Below are positions 42,385 to 53,601 of a DNA stretch of 64,000 nt, piece by piece. The position numbers and the translations under genes are program-made. The notes under the pieces are model-generated. The model made no database searches, was not told the origin of the DNA, and saw nothing but the letters and a program-made list of their open reading frames with translations. The stretch comes from Rhynchopus sp. YZ270_cl-10 (lineage: Eukaryota > Euglenozoa > Diplonemea > Diplonemida > Diplonemidae): NCBI GenBank assembly GCA_964035575.1, contig OZ037933.1:124001-188000 (forward strand), written 5' to 3'. The first letter of the stretch is position 1. Every line of letters begins with the position of its first letter.

Positions 42385-43059
42385 TCAATACAGAGCAAGA
42401 ATCATCACCCCTAGGAAGATGAGAAGGAGGAGAACTATAGCGCAGGTCAGACGGGAGTCGGATTTGGATTGGAGAATTGAGTCCATCCGTTTGTTTTCCG
42501 CACGGACAGCGTTGTTACTGCGGTCTACCCCGCGTTCTAGGGTGTCTAAGATATCTACTTGGTCGTCTAGCTCTTGACCTATTGCGCCTGCAACGTGCTT
42601 TTGCCGGAGGATGACGGAGTGAAGACGGTCGAGGTGTTCGTCCTGTTCTTGGAGGGCTTCGTTCTGCATGTCGAGAAGCTGTTCGTCGTCTTTGTCGTCG
42701 AACATCAAAGGCTCCTCGGTCTCCTCCTTCTTCATCCCTATCGCCCGCCGTATCCCCGCAAAGACGCCCCCCTCATGAGTCCGCCCGAGACTCTCCAAAA
42801 TAGCCTTTCTCTGCTCCTTGGAGGTTTCTACCTTGCGTTCGTATTCCTGCCGGAGGTCGATGGGCTCCATCTGTGCGGCCTCAGCTGCCAAGTCCTTGAT
42901 GACCCGGTCCAGCTCAAGCACCTTTTTGCGGAGAATCGCGCGAGCCTTGTTAAGCTTCGCGCCGTCGAGGCTGCTGCTAGGGTCGCAGAGGTTGTCGGCT
43001 TCGCGTTGTGCGACACGGAGCTCTGCGCGGACGGTGCTGTGACGTTCGTCCCATGACAT
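42385..43059 (-). CDS. Qc-type SNARE, tail-anchored
   Basis: 224 residues. An N-terminal helical region (ERHSTVRAELRVAQREADNL; ILRKKVLELDRVIKDLAAEA) resembles the three-helix regulatory part of syntaxin-6/SYP6-type proteins. The SNARE helix spans about residues 135-197, with heptads and a likely zero-layer Gln in GAIGQELDDQVDILDTLE. The C-terminus is a single membrane anchor (CAIVLLLLIFLGVMILALY) with no luminal tail. Such proteins act in fusion at the trans-Golgi network or endosomes. Intronless as far as seen; the stop is not in a donor-like context. Confidence 0.82.
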   Translation of the reverse strand: MSWDERHSTVRAELRVAQREADNLCDPSSSLDGAKLNKARAILRKKVLELDRVIKDLAAEAAQMEPIDLRQEYERKVETSKEQRKAILESLGRTHEGGVFAGIRRAIGMKKEETEEPLMFDDKDDEQLLDMQNEALQEQDEHLDRLHSVILRQKHVAGAIGQELDDQVDILDTLERGVDRSNNAVRAENKRMDSILQSKSDSRLTCAIVLLLLIFLGVMILALY

Positions 43060-44187
43060 TGTGTTTGGAAAAGACGCTTTTTGTGTATTCTGGGTAAGGA
43101 GTGAAGGAGTGAAGGAGTGAAAGGAGTGAAAGGAGTGAAAGGAGAAAAAAAAATGTTGACTTTGAAATATTCGGCAGTGTAGGGGAAAAACACCCTAGAG
43201 GAAAAGCATGAGCTCGTTTGGAGACACCAGTCAGGTGGGGAGTTTGGCTGGGGCGGCACATCTGTTACACATTAACGCAAGGTGCCCAACGTACAAAGAC
43301 ATAGTGCATCTTTGGAATGATATCGCGACATAGAATCAAACGACTACAAAAGCACAAAACAAGGAGAAAAGCCGATACGTCCCGTCACATGCATGAGAAA
43401 AAGAAGAAGAAAAAAATGAAAACATTTCCCGCAAACCCACTTTGTTTTTCTAGCTAGTCTCCCCTGCATAAAAACGGGACAAAAATTTGTGCCGTTACTA
43501 CAAAAATAAAGTTGTGATGAAGGGAGAGAGATGATGTGTGTTAGAACATATCTGGTCTGAAGGAGCCAGAAGGGGGACATTTTTTTTTTTTTTTTTTTTT
43601 TTTTGAAAAAATTGTTGGAATAGTGTAGTTGCCACCTGTGCAAGCTCCACTGTATTTTTTTTTTTTGGGATCACCCTTTCTTTTGAAAACTAAAAGTTGT
43701 ATTGGTGGGGTGCAGGTACCCCTCAGGGATGCGCTCCACTATCCACTATATTTTTTTTCCTCTTGTTCATGAACTGCTTTTGGCGCTATGTTATGTGAAT
43801 CATCGAAACAGCACGGCAGAAACTAAGGAATATTTGAAACACGAATGCATCTCTCATGCACACACACACACACACACACATTACAATTGAGGCCGTATTC
43901 TGCGCAAGAATTACCCCTATTAGTTATCAAACACACATTGACTGGAGGCCATATTTCTGCGTAAGAATTGCCCCGAATAGTTATCAAAACACATCTGTTA
44001 TCACCATCGCTATCGCGCTGAAACACGCTGTGGAACTAAAAAAACTGAGTAGAGAAGAAGCAAAAAAAAAATCCCCGCAAAAAACGGTCAGAGGCGGGGA
44101 TTTAAAAAAAAAAAAAGAGTTGTTGTGAGTTGAGTTGGCGACTGTATGTGTTGTTATGGGGGTTGAACTGATGGCGTTGCTACGTTA

Positions 44188-44290
44188 TTTGGTGTGGCTG
44201 AAAGGGCGGAAAAAGTGCGAATCAACCCTCAAAAAAATTTCAGCAGTGCGCAAAAAAGTGCGGATCACCCCCCTTCAGCCACACCAATAC
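44188..44290. mobile_element. ~100-bp MITE with GGTGTGGCTGAA ends
   Basis: TTGGTGTGGCTGAAAGGGCG at the left and the reverse complement of TTCAGCCACACCAA at the right form terminal inverted repeats; the inner parts (AAAAAGTGCGAATCA and AAAAAGTGCGGATCA) are also related. A TA occurs at both flanks. One-ended relatives with GATTCGCACTTTTTCCGCAC and TTCAGCCACACCAA lie near 19180-19255, 26258-26445, 32005-32190 and 54870-54935. Confidence 0.6.
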
Positions 44291-45335
44291 TATTTAGTAC
44301 TTTACTTTGACATCTGTATCAGTTTGGTATTATTTTGATACTCTGAAAACGGCCATGCCGCGTCGTCACGCCATCACCTTTCCCCATTATCTCCATTTTC
44401 TTTGTTCTTTTGTGGGAGCTAATAACATAGTTTCCGGCCGGAAACTGATGAGAGAATCAATGAAATACAGATCATGTGACTCCCCCGGGTAAAGATGGAT
44501 ATTTTTGGCTATTTTTTTTTTTTTTTTTGTGACATTTCAGGTTTGTTTGGGAGAAGACCTACTGCACAAACTTCCAAAAATAAGGAGGAGGCTGTGTGCA
44601 GCTCGTGATACTAAACAAAAGAAAAGTTGAAAGTGCAAAACACCTCACCGTTCATAAGAAATGGTAGTTGTTGACGCAAGCATCTTCGACGGACCCACAA
44701 AAACAAAAAGAAAGACGCAAAAACAAAACAAAGCAAAAAAAAAAACAACCCCAGAAGAAAGGCACCTTTTCGAGACCCTGTTTTTCCTAGGCTTTTTTTG
44801 CAGTATTTTTTTCTTTTCGCGTGGTGATTATTTTGAACCCCATCACAACCCCCATCACCAAGGCTAGCAACACCCCAAATGAGAAAAAAAAAACCAACAC
44901 TTAAGTTCCTCCCGTTTTTTTCCCCAAAACAATTATTGTTCACAAAAACAGAAGTAAAAACCGAGAAGTCTTATACGTGCAGGGAGACCACACACCAGAC
45001 GATTTTTTGGTTACTCCACTTTCTTTTCTGTGCAGAGTAACATGATAGGAGGGTCGCTTGCCGTTCCCTCACCACCCCCTTCTTGTAGTTGGTTGATGCG
45101 TTGACGCTTTCATACACACTATCCCCCACCGTTGGGTGGTGTTGTGGAGCACGGTTGGGGGTGAGTGAACGACGTTGACACTTTCCGCTCACAAAAGGTT
45201 GTGTGCGTAACAAAAAAAATACTGAACAAAACAAAACTTTTTGAATTTTGAAAAGAAAAAAAAAAGGGGGGGTCTTCAAAGCCTGAAGGCCCTTACGCGT
45301 ACAAATAGATCTGAGAAAAGGTCTTTCAATAAAAA

Positions 45336-45430
45336 GAGAAGTTGACAGTGCAAAAAACAAAGCGCCTCACCGTTCATTGGCGGACACAAAAGGCACCAGT
45401 TCTCCGCGGGGCTATCGAACCCCCAGAGAG
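45336..45430 (+). repeat. dispersed hairpin repeat, combined form
   Basis: This copy carries both halves of the family: GAAGTTGACAGTGCAAAAAA, then CGCCTCACCGTTCATTGGCG, then GGGGCTATCGAACCCCCAGA. It links the CGCCTCACCG fragments to the hairpin-bearing copies at 10540, 59513 and 60770. Confidence 0.6.
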
Positions 45431-45476
45431 CACAACTTCTTCATTTTTGACATTAAATGGGCTTCACTAAGAATAT

Positions 45477-45595
45477 GCCGTAATCGTAAAAAACGTTCGA
45501 CCGTAAAAAAAGGTCGAAACTTCCAGAAAAAATCCTGAAAAAGGTCGAACATTAGTACGGTCGATAATTTTGTACGAATACGGCAAATGGGAGAA
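45477..45595. repeat. inverted-repeat block with GTCGAAC motifs
   Basis: GCCGTAATCGTAAAAAACG at the left and the reverse complement of the right end, GCCGTATTCGTACAAAAT, are related, with inner TTCGACCGT / GGTCGAAC pairs. A small foldback, single copy in the window. Confidence 0.5.
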
Positions 45596-47778
45596 CGTGA
45601 ATATTCGACGCCACAGCCTTCACCGAGGGGAAAAAAAACACACACAGTACATTCGGCTGTCCCAACCCAACTGAATATGAAAAGAGGAAAAAAAAAGTTT
45701 TTAAGATGAACCTAAGCCTCTCGTCTGTCACCTTGGGTGAAGAAAAAAAAGAAGAAAAAAAAGCTGTGTTAGTGACTGTGTCTAGACTAGCTAAAAAAAT
45801 TGCAAGTCAATATTTTGAAGAAAAAATTTTGTGGTATTGAACCTGAGCATCTCATACTCCGTCACCTTGAGCGCAAATCGTTATAGTACAGCTTCAGGCT
45901 GTTGCCGTATTCAATGGGGAATACAAGGAGAGGGAAGGATTGGGATTTCATTCCAGGACTTCCTTTAAGGAAATCTCTTAACCTTGAGGTCACAAACCCG
46001 TGGTGTGCACACAAAGAACCAAAAACTGTGTGCTATTTTATTTTTTTTTTGGGGAAAAAAGAAAAAAAAGAAAAAAAAAAGGGAATTGATACAAGAAATA
46101 CAGAGATTGGAAATGCTCTGATTCAGAGAGTCATTTTTATTTTCCCTCACTTTTTTGTAGAACAGGAAAATGGGAGGGGGGGAGGGAGAGGGGAGCAAGA
46201 TGATGATATGAGCGCCAATTTGCATTAATTGTTTTTTTTTTTTCTGGTACTTACGAAAAAAAGAAAATTAATAGAATTATTGGCCACTGGAGGCTAGCTT
46301 CGAAAGGGGCAGTGGTGGACTGTGTGGTATTGTTGTTTACTTTTTTTTTGCAGTTACTTTTCGTTTTCTTTTTTTCGTTCGAACTGAGGGGAAAATGGGA
46401 ATGGGAACGGGGGGAAATGAAAAAAAACTGAGCAAGAAAAAATCCCCTTTTTTTTGAAAATAGTTTGATAAGAACCCAAGCTCTCATGTCTTCATCCTTT
46501 TTTTGACGAACTGGGCTTCACACAAAACTTATTACGAGCAAAACAAAAGGCACCACGGGGTAGTGTAAAAAAAAAAAGAGGGAAGAGAAAAAAACGCCTG
46601 TCGGCGGGTTTATCGGAGTCCAACTACGTAAAGAAAGTGACCTTCCAAACTCGTGCACATTGCATCAAATAAAAAGAGTAATTGAAAGTGCAAACACATC
46701 ACAAATAAAGCACATCACACCGCTGCTGCAAGCCTTTGGCACCCTGGTGTCCTTTTTTGCCACCAGCAAAGAAACAGGTAGTGGTGTTTTTCAACGAACG
46801 CCAAGAGAAAGAAAATAAAGGAAAAAAAATAAGGGCCCCCCTCCCTGAGATCAGAAAGGCGGTTTACCTTTAAAAATACAACAGCCCTCTCGTGAACAGT
46901 GTACACCTTAGCACGTCAAGAAGAAAGTGACTGTGATAACGTGCAGACACCTCACTGCGTTCAGTTGTATGCAGGCGTGTCGTGTGTGCAAAGAAAAATT
47001 TGGTCAGATGAATCTAAGCCTCTTGTCTGGGCTGGCTACATATTTAAAAAAAAAACGTACAAAACCTTTGGACACCTAAGATACAGAGCCTCTGAAACAA
47101 AAAGAAAGCGGCGCGTGCAAAGAAAATTTTGGTAGGATGAAACTAAGCTTCAACGATGCTGAGTCACCTTTTAAAAGGCAAATGACACACCGGAAGCTGA
47201 TCCGAAGAAGAAGAAAAAAATTGAACGATGAAACATGGGGGGGGGGGGGGGGGGGTTGTGGATTGGGGAGTTCCCAACAGGTTACAGCATTTATTCAAAT
47301 CCAAAAAGTTCAAAACAACAACAAAAATGATTGGATTTATGTACTTTTCAATTTCAGTGGGGAAAGAATATGGGGCAATAATACACTGCCTCATAAGACG
47401 CAGGGGGTGAACTACATTTTTGTTAAAACAGCACATGAACGGAGCAAGCTTTTGAAAAAACACACTTCATCTTTAAAAAGAAAAAGGAAGAATAAATAAT
47501 AACTCAACAACTCACTCCTCCTGGCTAAGAGGGACCGTACGGCTTTTGCACCTCTTACAACCAAAACCCTAAGAAACCCCTTTTAATCCTCATTGAAGAA
47601 GAAAATGTATGCCAGATGGATGCGCAACAGCTGCTTACCGCGGCGAAGAACGCTGAGGACACTTTAGCAAAAACGCCTCAACAACAATGCTGCAAACCCT
47701 AGCAGACCCTACGGCATGTTGGTGTTTTTCCCCCCTGTTTCTGGACACCTTCAGTATGTCAGTCAGCGGCTTCCCTTC

Positions 47779-50486
47779 TTAACGTGTCTTGATGGTCGCA
47801 TTGCTCAACAGCTCCAAAGACTCGTTTGTTTCCTGTGTAATGTGCAATGTGTAATGTGTGACCGTAGTGCAGCCAGCCATACCTCTAAGATGTCCACCCG
47901 TCCGTGCACGTTGTGGATGATGTAGCTCAACGAACGCGAGTTTCTGAATACCTTCTCCGTGAACGTCAGCAGCTGTGGGGGGGTGAAAAACAAAAATCAT
48001 TTTTTTTGAACCTTCCAAATCATTGTTACCCTACACATATATGTGGCGTCGTGTAGAGCCTTCACAACAAACCCTTCCCCCTCCCCCCCCTTCACCCCCT
48101 CACCCCTTCACCCTCATACCGGATTATTCGCAGCAGGCGACTCAGCTGGACGTGTCTCAGCGTCAAATGCATAGTTGTACTGCACCAACTTTGTCAGCCC
48201 CTGCAGCCAATACTGGCTTTGCCTGCCGAAGAACAGATTAATGAACATAATCGACACCGGCACGGGCACGTCGCCACCTGCACTGGGACTCGCCACGCCA
48301 CCTTCCTCCGGCTGACACTCCTCATCATACAGCTCTATGACAAAGGTGTGCGGCGAGTTGACCCCTGTGAACTGCAGCTGCCCCAGCCGCAGCAAGGCAA
48401 ACGCCGCCTCTGCGTCGCCAGCACGCTTGCGGGTTTGCTTCCCAAGCCGTTTCCAGCTGCAGGAGGTTTCACCTGAGATGAGCTGATGGTGGATGTTGTC
48501 GTACAGATACGGCATCTTCTCCAAGGTTGCAGCAAGCGAGGACACATACACCGCTTTCCTCAACCCCCCATCCGAGGTCCGCAGATTCAAAAACAACTGC
48601 CTCAAGAACAACTTTGTAAACTCCAACATATTCGATTCACACGCCAGCTTCACCCCGGTACCACTTAACGACACCAAATTCGGCACCCTCTTGCGCACAT
48701 CCCTCTTCCGTGTAAGATTCCCTTCTATGATGTTCTCCACACACTCTGAGTCTAACCTATCCATGAACACCTTTGGGTCCACAAAGCCTTCTGGGGTTGC
48801 TTCGGGCGACGCTGGGCTGGGTGATACTGACAACGAAGGGCTCGTCGAGGGGCTGAGCACGGTGTCAAGGTTTTGCAGGACCTTTCCCATGAGAGGAATA
48901 CCTACGTAACGGTATAGCTGGTCCGCCGCAGCGTTCATGCCGAGGAAGATGTCAAATTTGTAGCTTCTGTGGCCCATAGGGTTTTCGACGGTGATCAACC
49001 CATCTTTCGTTCCGGTGACGCGAACGTACTCCCGGTCGTTCTCTAAAGAGTTGAACTGGGTGGTATAAAGGGGTTCCGAGCCGATCTCGGTCTCCATATT
49101 TAATTCAACCATGGATTTGCTGAGGTACCCTGACGGTGCTTCGTCGTCATTCGCCTCTGCGGCCTCTTCTGTACAGGCGGCGCCTGCAATGAAGAGACCC
49201 CCGGTGACGCAGAAGTCTTTGTGCGCCAATTCGTCTGTCAGATCGTCGAAGACGTCGGTCATGGAACGGCGGATCAAACCCCCTTCTGAGTCGCTGGAGG
49301 AAGGTCCGTTTAGGTTGGGTGGTTCGTCGTCGATTAGGCATTGGGGGACGGATTCGGTTGAGCCTACAGACACGAAGGACTCCATGCGGGGATAGCTCAT
49401 GTGTGCCATCTGCGCGGAGGTGAATTCGTGGTCGGGTTTGTAGAAGAAGGGGTGGTAGAGGAGTTCGCTGCAGGTGGGACGGAGGTGTTCGTCGCGTTGC
49501 AGGCATTCGGAGAGAAAGCTGGTGCAGTCTTCGCTAAGTGCTGCGGGTACGCGGGGGACTGCGTCTTCTCTTGTGCCGATTTTGAGAATCAGCTCAAGCT
49601 CGTTGTCAGGAGAGAGGACGCCCTCCCAAGGGTTGCCCCCGGATATCAATTCGCAGACGGAAACAGCGGCGGCCCAGACATCGGATTTTTCGGTGTTGTT
49701 CCCGCGGATGGCTTCGTGTGCGGCGTAAAGGGGAGTTCCTACAAAATGATTTTCAGCCGCATTCTGCTCAGATTTCGCTGCAGACCCAAAATCCGATAGT
49801 TTTACCGTTCCAGATCGCGATTCGATCAGCATATTCCCCGGTTTAACGTCACGGTGTAATACATCATTTGCGTGCAGATATTCTAACCCGGTGAACACCT
49901 GGCGGAAGTAGTTTTTAATAATCCCTTCAGACAACCGTGTAAACTGCCTCATTAGTTGTAACAGCGTACCCCCCTCTACCAACTCCATGTAAAGACTTAG
50001 GCAGTGAGGGCTGAGTTCGTAGTCATAATATCTGACGATGTTGGGGTGGCTGAGGGTGTGGAGGATGCGGAATTCCTCCTGCAACTCATCCCTCGTAGAT
50101 TTTCCAGCCGAGGTCTCCAGACGAACCTCCTTTATCGCAACAAACCCTCCCGTCAGCTGGTCGATCCCTGCATACACCACCGCCGTCGCCCCTTCCCCCA
50201 ACCTCTTCCCCTTTCTGTACCTCCCCCCGGTTCGACTCCGTACCGGCTCCCTTCTAAACGACGTCCCCCTTTTTCTTCTTACCGAAGGTGACGCAAAAAG
50301 GGTGCTCTGCTCTGAAACCGCTGGGGTAAACACTGTACTCCCTGGACGAGACCCAAAGCCGCCTAAAGGGGAGGCCGCTTCAACGGCGAGAAGGGTTTCG
50401 GGGGCGAGGTGCTGGTAGGCGTGCATATGCTGGCCACGTGTATCATTGGGTGCCGCACCTCCTCCCCCAGAATCCTCTACTTCCAT
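47779..50486 (-). CDS. MAPKKK/STE11-like protein kinase, three exons
   Basis: Exons at 50486-48120, 47972-47883 and 47832-47779, with GT-AG introns of 147 and 50 bp, all in phase 0; 836 residues. The kinase domain spans about residues 90-335: glycine loop GEGATAVVYAG, Lys in VAIKEV, catalytic HRDVKPGNML, DFGSAAK, and the STE-group GTPLYAAHEA, where the usual APE is AHE. The N-terminal arm is Ser/Arg-rich; the C-terminal 400 residues are a conserved-looking helical region of unknown fold. Without splicing the frame ends NP-Val-stop at a GTATGAGG donor; the two small exons encode LLTFTEKVFRNSRSLSYIIH and a short tail ending ATIKTR. By family it would phosphorylate a MAP kinase kinase. Start at MEVEDSGGG. 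Confidence 0.85.
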
Positions 50487-50655
50487 TGCAAAAAAAAAAC
50501 CCCCCGCTAGGTGGTAGCAAATATGTGGGGAAGGGAGAGGGAGAGAGAGGGGTGTGTGTGTGTGTGTGTGGGGGGAGAATGGGTTTTGGGTTTTGTGTCC
50601 CCCCCTCCTGGGGTGAGGTGCTGTGGGGGAGGAGGGGGTTGGAAAAAGTGAAAAA

Positions 50656-51201
50656 CAGGGAAATAGCTCCATATACCGAATTATGCGACATCGCATAATT
50701 CTGGATTTTTGGGGGGGAAAAAAAAAAAAAAAGAGGGCATTTTTGGGCACTTTTGGGGGCCCCTCGCCCGACCCCCAGATCTCCCAAATGACTGGAATGA
50801 TGAAATCTTAAAATTTTCGCTCGCTCTGCTTGCAGAGGTACCGTACCCCTTATTTTTTTTTTGCCTGCGGCGCCATTTTCCTTTTTTGCTCCGCAAAAAA
50901 GGGTTTGTTGAGTGACTGTGTGGTTGTAAACCAGCATTTTTACACCGTAGCCTATTTTTTTTTCGCCTGCGGCGCCATTTATTTTTTTTTCCATACGGTT
51001 AGTGGAACGTAAGGTGCAAGACCAAGCACCGTAATAAGGGATTGCATTCCGTTTTTTTTTGTTATCTCGCAAATTGACCTTTCGCCTCTCCACCCAGGGA
51101 GGCTTGCGCGAAGCGCGCAACGACCGCTTTCGACCGGGCAAAAAAAAAATTTCGTTTTCGCATAATTCCTGATTTTGGAGGAAAACCAAGCTATTTCCCT
51201 G
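50656..51201. mobile_element. 546-bp TIR element, non-autonomous
   Basis: Both ends read CAGGGAAATAGCT inward and a second inverted block, GAATTATGCGA, lies about 30 bp inside each end. The interior has two CGCCTGCGGCGCCATT motifs and homopolymers but no coding frame. A non-autonomous DNA transposon is the simplest reading; superfamily unknown. Confidence 0.6.
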
Positions 51202-51300
51202 GTGAAAAACCAAAAAAAAAAAAAAAATGGTTGGTTTTCAAAGAGAGTAGGGAGGGTTTGGGAGTGGAGTGCGCTATGGTACTTTGTTATGTCATGATAA

Positions 51301-51428
51301 TGCCACCTGATTATTACCCCGCTAGGCGCATAAAGGCGCGTACAGGCCCGTATAGGCCAAACCCCACCCATTTTTCCCAGCCTTTACGCGCTATACGCGC
51401 CTATACGCGGGGTAAAAATCAGGTGGCA
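51301..51428. mobile_element. MITE with TGCCACCTGATT ends, copy 1
   Basis: The left end is TGCCACCTGATTATTACCCC and the right end's reverse complement is TGCCACCTGATTTTTACCCC. Inside are AGGCGCGTA / TACGCGCCT-type pairs, so it folds almost end to end. A smaller relative lies at 60334-60412. Confidence 0.75.
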
Positions 51429-52241
51429 ATGTGTGTTATAAAGCACAATAATAAACTGGGGTGTCACGCTGAAAAACATTGTGAAAAACAGAGCGTGGGG
51501 GGAAAAAGGGGGTTATTGAAATACAACAGCCCTTCTCGTGAACAGTGTACCAGGGGGAATCAAAAAATGGGGATGGGTTCTTTTGTTTACGGTGTTGTTG
51601 TGTTTTTTTTGTTTTTTTGTCAAACCTTCGTTTTATTATTATACGTTGCGTAGGAGAACATGGTGGTGGGGGAAAAAAAAGGAAAATGCACTATTTGACA
51701 ATAGATACAAGCAAATAAAGATGAAAAAAAAAATGTTGCTTTTTTTTGATCATCATTTTGCTGCTCAGAGAGAAACTACTGAATAATATTGCCTTTTTCC
51801 TTTCATTTGCCCCACCTACATGGTATACGTCCCCCAATCCGACACGGGTTGTTTTTTTTTTTTTTTTTTTTTTTTTTGTTTTTGGTAAACCCTCTCCTCT
51901 CCCCTCTCCTTTTGTTTTCTTTGTGTCAAAAAATTTCGGATTAGAGTTCACACCTCAGAGGAAGCGCTTCACTAAATTAAATTTTTCTGAACCCTACAAA
52001 ACACAGAGAGAAAAAAAAATACTATTTCTTTTTGGCAAGAACGAACTGAACCCCTTCTTCACAGTACAGGTACCTAAAATAAAGAAAACAATACGTTAAG
52101 GAAGAAGACCCACCTATGTCATTGTTTTCGTTTATTTTTTCTCTTTGGAAAAGGGGAGGGGGGGTGCTTTTTTTTTGTATTGGAACAGTGTAGCTTTTTT
52201 TTGTAAAGTCCTACTTTATTTTATCGGGTTTTGTGTTGCAG
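51429..52241. other. low-complexity spacer
   Basis: No gene is seen. It holds a SINE fragment near 51510 (CCCTTCTCGTGAACAGTGTA), long T runs near 51852-51877, and AT-rich DNA. Confidence 0.5.
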
Positions 52242-52652
52242 TCTATTCCTCTCCGTTGACTCCAGAGCGCTTGTAGACCTGGATCAGGTGGTATCCGAAC
52301 TGGGTCTTGACGGGTCCGTACACAACGTTCATCTTGGTGGCAGGGTCGAAGATGACCTTGTCGAACTCAGGCACCATCTGTCCCTGTCCGAAGTTGCCCA
52401 GGGAGCCACCGCTCTTGCCGGAGGGGCATGTGGAGTGCTCCTTGGCCTTCTCCGCGAAGTCGGCACCGGCCTCGATCTCGGCCTTGACCTCGTTGGTCTT
52501 GGCCTCGTCGGCGATGAGGATGTGGCTTGCGGTCGCAGAGGCAGCGTCGGCAGACTGGACCAGGCAGAACACTGCCATTGCGAGCATCAGGGCGACACGC
52601 ATTGTTGTAGGTTGTGTGGTGTGTGGGTAAGAGGGCTGGTGGGGTGGTGGTG
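52242..52652. repeat. parvulin gene duplication block, copy 1
   Basis: About 411 bp, covering the whole coding region and some 50 bp of 5' leader, recur at 53601-54011 with an offset of 1,359 bp. All translations compared in several frames are identical. The flanks are unrelated, so the duplicated block is tight around the gene. Confidence 0.85.
52243..52602 (-). CDS. secreted parvulin-type peptidyl-prolyl isomerase, copy 1
   Basis: 119 residues. A signal peptide (MRVALMLAMAVFCLVQSADA) precedes a single parvulin domain of about 95 residues: ATASHILIADEAKTNEV, FAEKAKEHSTCPSG, GGSLGNFGQGQMVPEFDKV, then GPVKTQFGYHLIQV. The HILI strand, the Cys-Pro active-site region and the terminal FGYHLI motif match short Par14/PrsA-type parvulins, which catalyse cis-trans isomerisation of X-Pro bonds. 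There is no WW domain. The signal peptide and lack of KDEL suggest an ER, surface or secreted role. Start at MRVALM, the first Met with a signal-like sequence. Confidence 0.9.
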   Translation of the reverse strand: MRVALMLAMAVFCLVQSADAASATASHILIADEAKTNEVKAEIEAGADFAEKAKEHSTCPSGKSGGSLGNFGQGQMVPEFDKVIFDPATKMNVVYGPVKTQFGYHLIQVYKRSGVNGEE

Positions 52653-52710
52653 TGGGAAGAGTTAATGGGTGTCCAGAGAGCTCAGGCGACGGACCTAATC
52701 GAACATTTCT

Positions 52711-52945
52711 AAAGTTGACCTTGAAATACAAAAACCCTCTCGTGAACAGTGTACCTTTGGTCCAATGAGCTAGGCTGTACCGGGGGGTGGACACCCCCAA
52801 CCAATGCAGTCCTACAATCCATTTCGTGGTTGACATTCTGATATGTGCACTACTCCCCTGCTTCCACTCAGCCAGATAAATGAAAGGAACATTGCAAACA
52901 CAGGGGCATGGATTCTGTGTGATGACAGGGTCCGGTTGGGGTCAA
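52711..52945 (+). repeat. SINE-like poly(A)-tailed repeat, long copy B
   Basis: About 235 bp, colinear with copy A at 40925-41155, ending GTCCGGTTGGGGTC followed by a run of 12 A. Fixed 5' start, similar length and A-tail fit a SINE. I could not find convincing tRNA-type A and B boxes. Confidence 0.75.
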
Positions 52946-53372
52946 AAAAAAAAAAGGTTATAAGATGACCCTAAGCCTCTCGTGTGCTTAGTCACCTTAT
53001 CATATTCGTTATCACGGAGCTACAAAAAAAAAGGCTGGGGTTGGAACGAAATATGCTGTCAAAAAGAGAGGACAAAAAAACAATAACAAAACAAGCTGCC
53101 CCCTTTTTTATTTGTCTTACGTTTATGGGGGAATAGGGTAGAAGGGGCTGGTGGTGGGGAAGGAGCAGGCACGACTACCGCTGGCAGAGTATCCATCAAG
53201 AATCTTGAAAAATAGAAATAGTAACTCTGGCAGGTAAGTAAAAGTGAAAAAAAAAAAAGAAAGCGGGGTTTTTTTCGTTGATTGCTCAATCACCCTGTTG
53301 GAGGGGTGATTGACCACCGCATCGGCAGGAATTATTTCTCCAGTTATTCCCCCCTTTCCCCCCGTTTTTGTT

Positions 53373-53540
53373 GTTGTTTTTGGTTGACAATCGCCGAAGA
53401 ACCAATAATAGGGTCGGCACTCAATATTGTCCGAAGCCACTACGGAAGGTATAGACGTCATTCGTCCTGAACCCTCTTCCCCCCATTTTTTTTTTTTTTT
53501 TTTGAAAAATTATTTATTAGTGTAAAACACCCGAGGGATA
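53373..53540. repeat. dispersed repeat with GACAATC head, second copy
   Basis: Block order as at 41644-41860: GACAATCGCCGAAGAACC, CAATATTGTCCGAAGC, GTCATTCGTCCTGAACCCT, then a T run and AAAAATTATTTATTAGTGT. Confidence 0.5.
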
Positions 53541-53601
53541 CACTCGTCATTCTTTTTTTCTTTGTGCATGACTTTTTTAAAAACGTTGTTGTTGCAGTCG
53601 T

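Larger units (their letters stand above)
43060..47778. other. 4.7-kb gene-poor spacer
   Basis: I find no supportable gene. It contains long A/T runs, a (GGAGTGAAA)n stretch near 43108-43142, a CA repeat at 43860, a foldback element at 44190-44290, hairpin-family fragments near 44619, 45336 and 46673, an inverted-repeat block at 45477-45595, SINE fragments near 45690, 46865 and 47000, and a G homopolymer near 47238. Confidence 0.6.

Noticed and set aside
47238-47257. Poly-Gly stretch as part of a small basic protein at 47137-47499.
   Set aside because: It is a G homopolymer; the rest of the frame is Lys/Asn-rich AT sequence with no similarity to the coding regions nearby.
43702-47499. Assorted 60-130-codon frames in the 43-47 kb spacer.
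   Set aside because: All are low-complexity (Lys/Phe runs) or overlap repeats; none has a recognisable domain, a conserved start or plausible splice partners.
48114-48120. Kinase gene ending at the in-frame stop at 48114 as a single exon.
   Set aside because: The stop lies in GTATGAGG, a good donor; two downstream blocks with CAG acceptors continue in the same phase and end in a clean stop at 47779.
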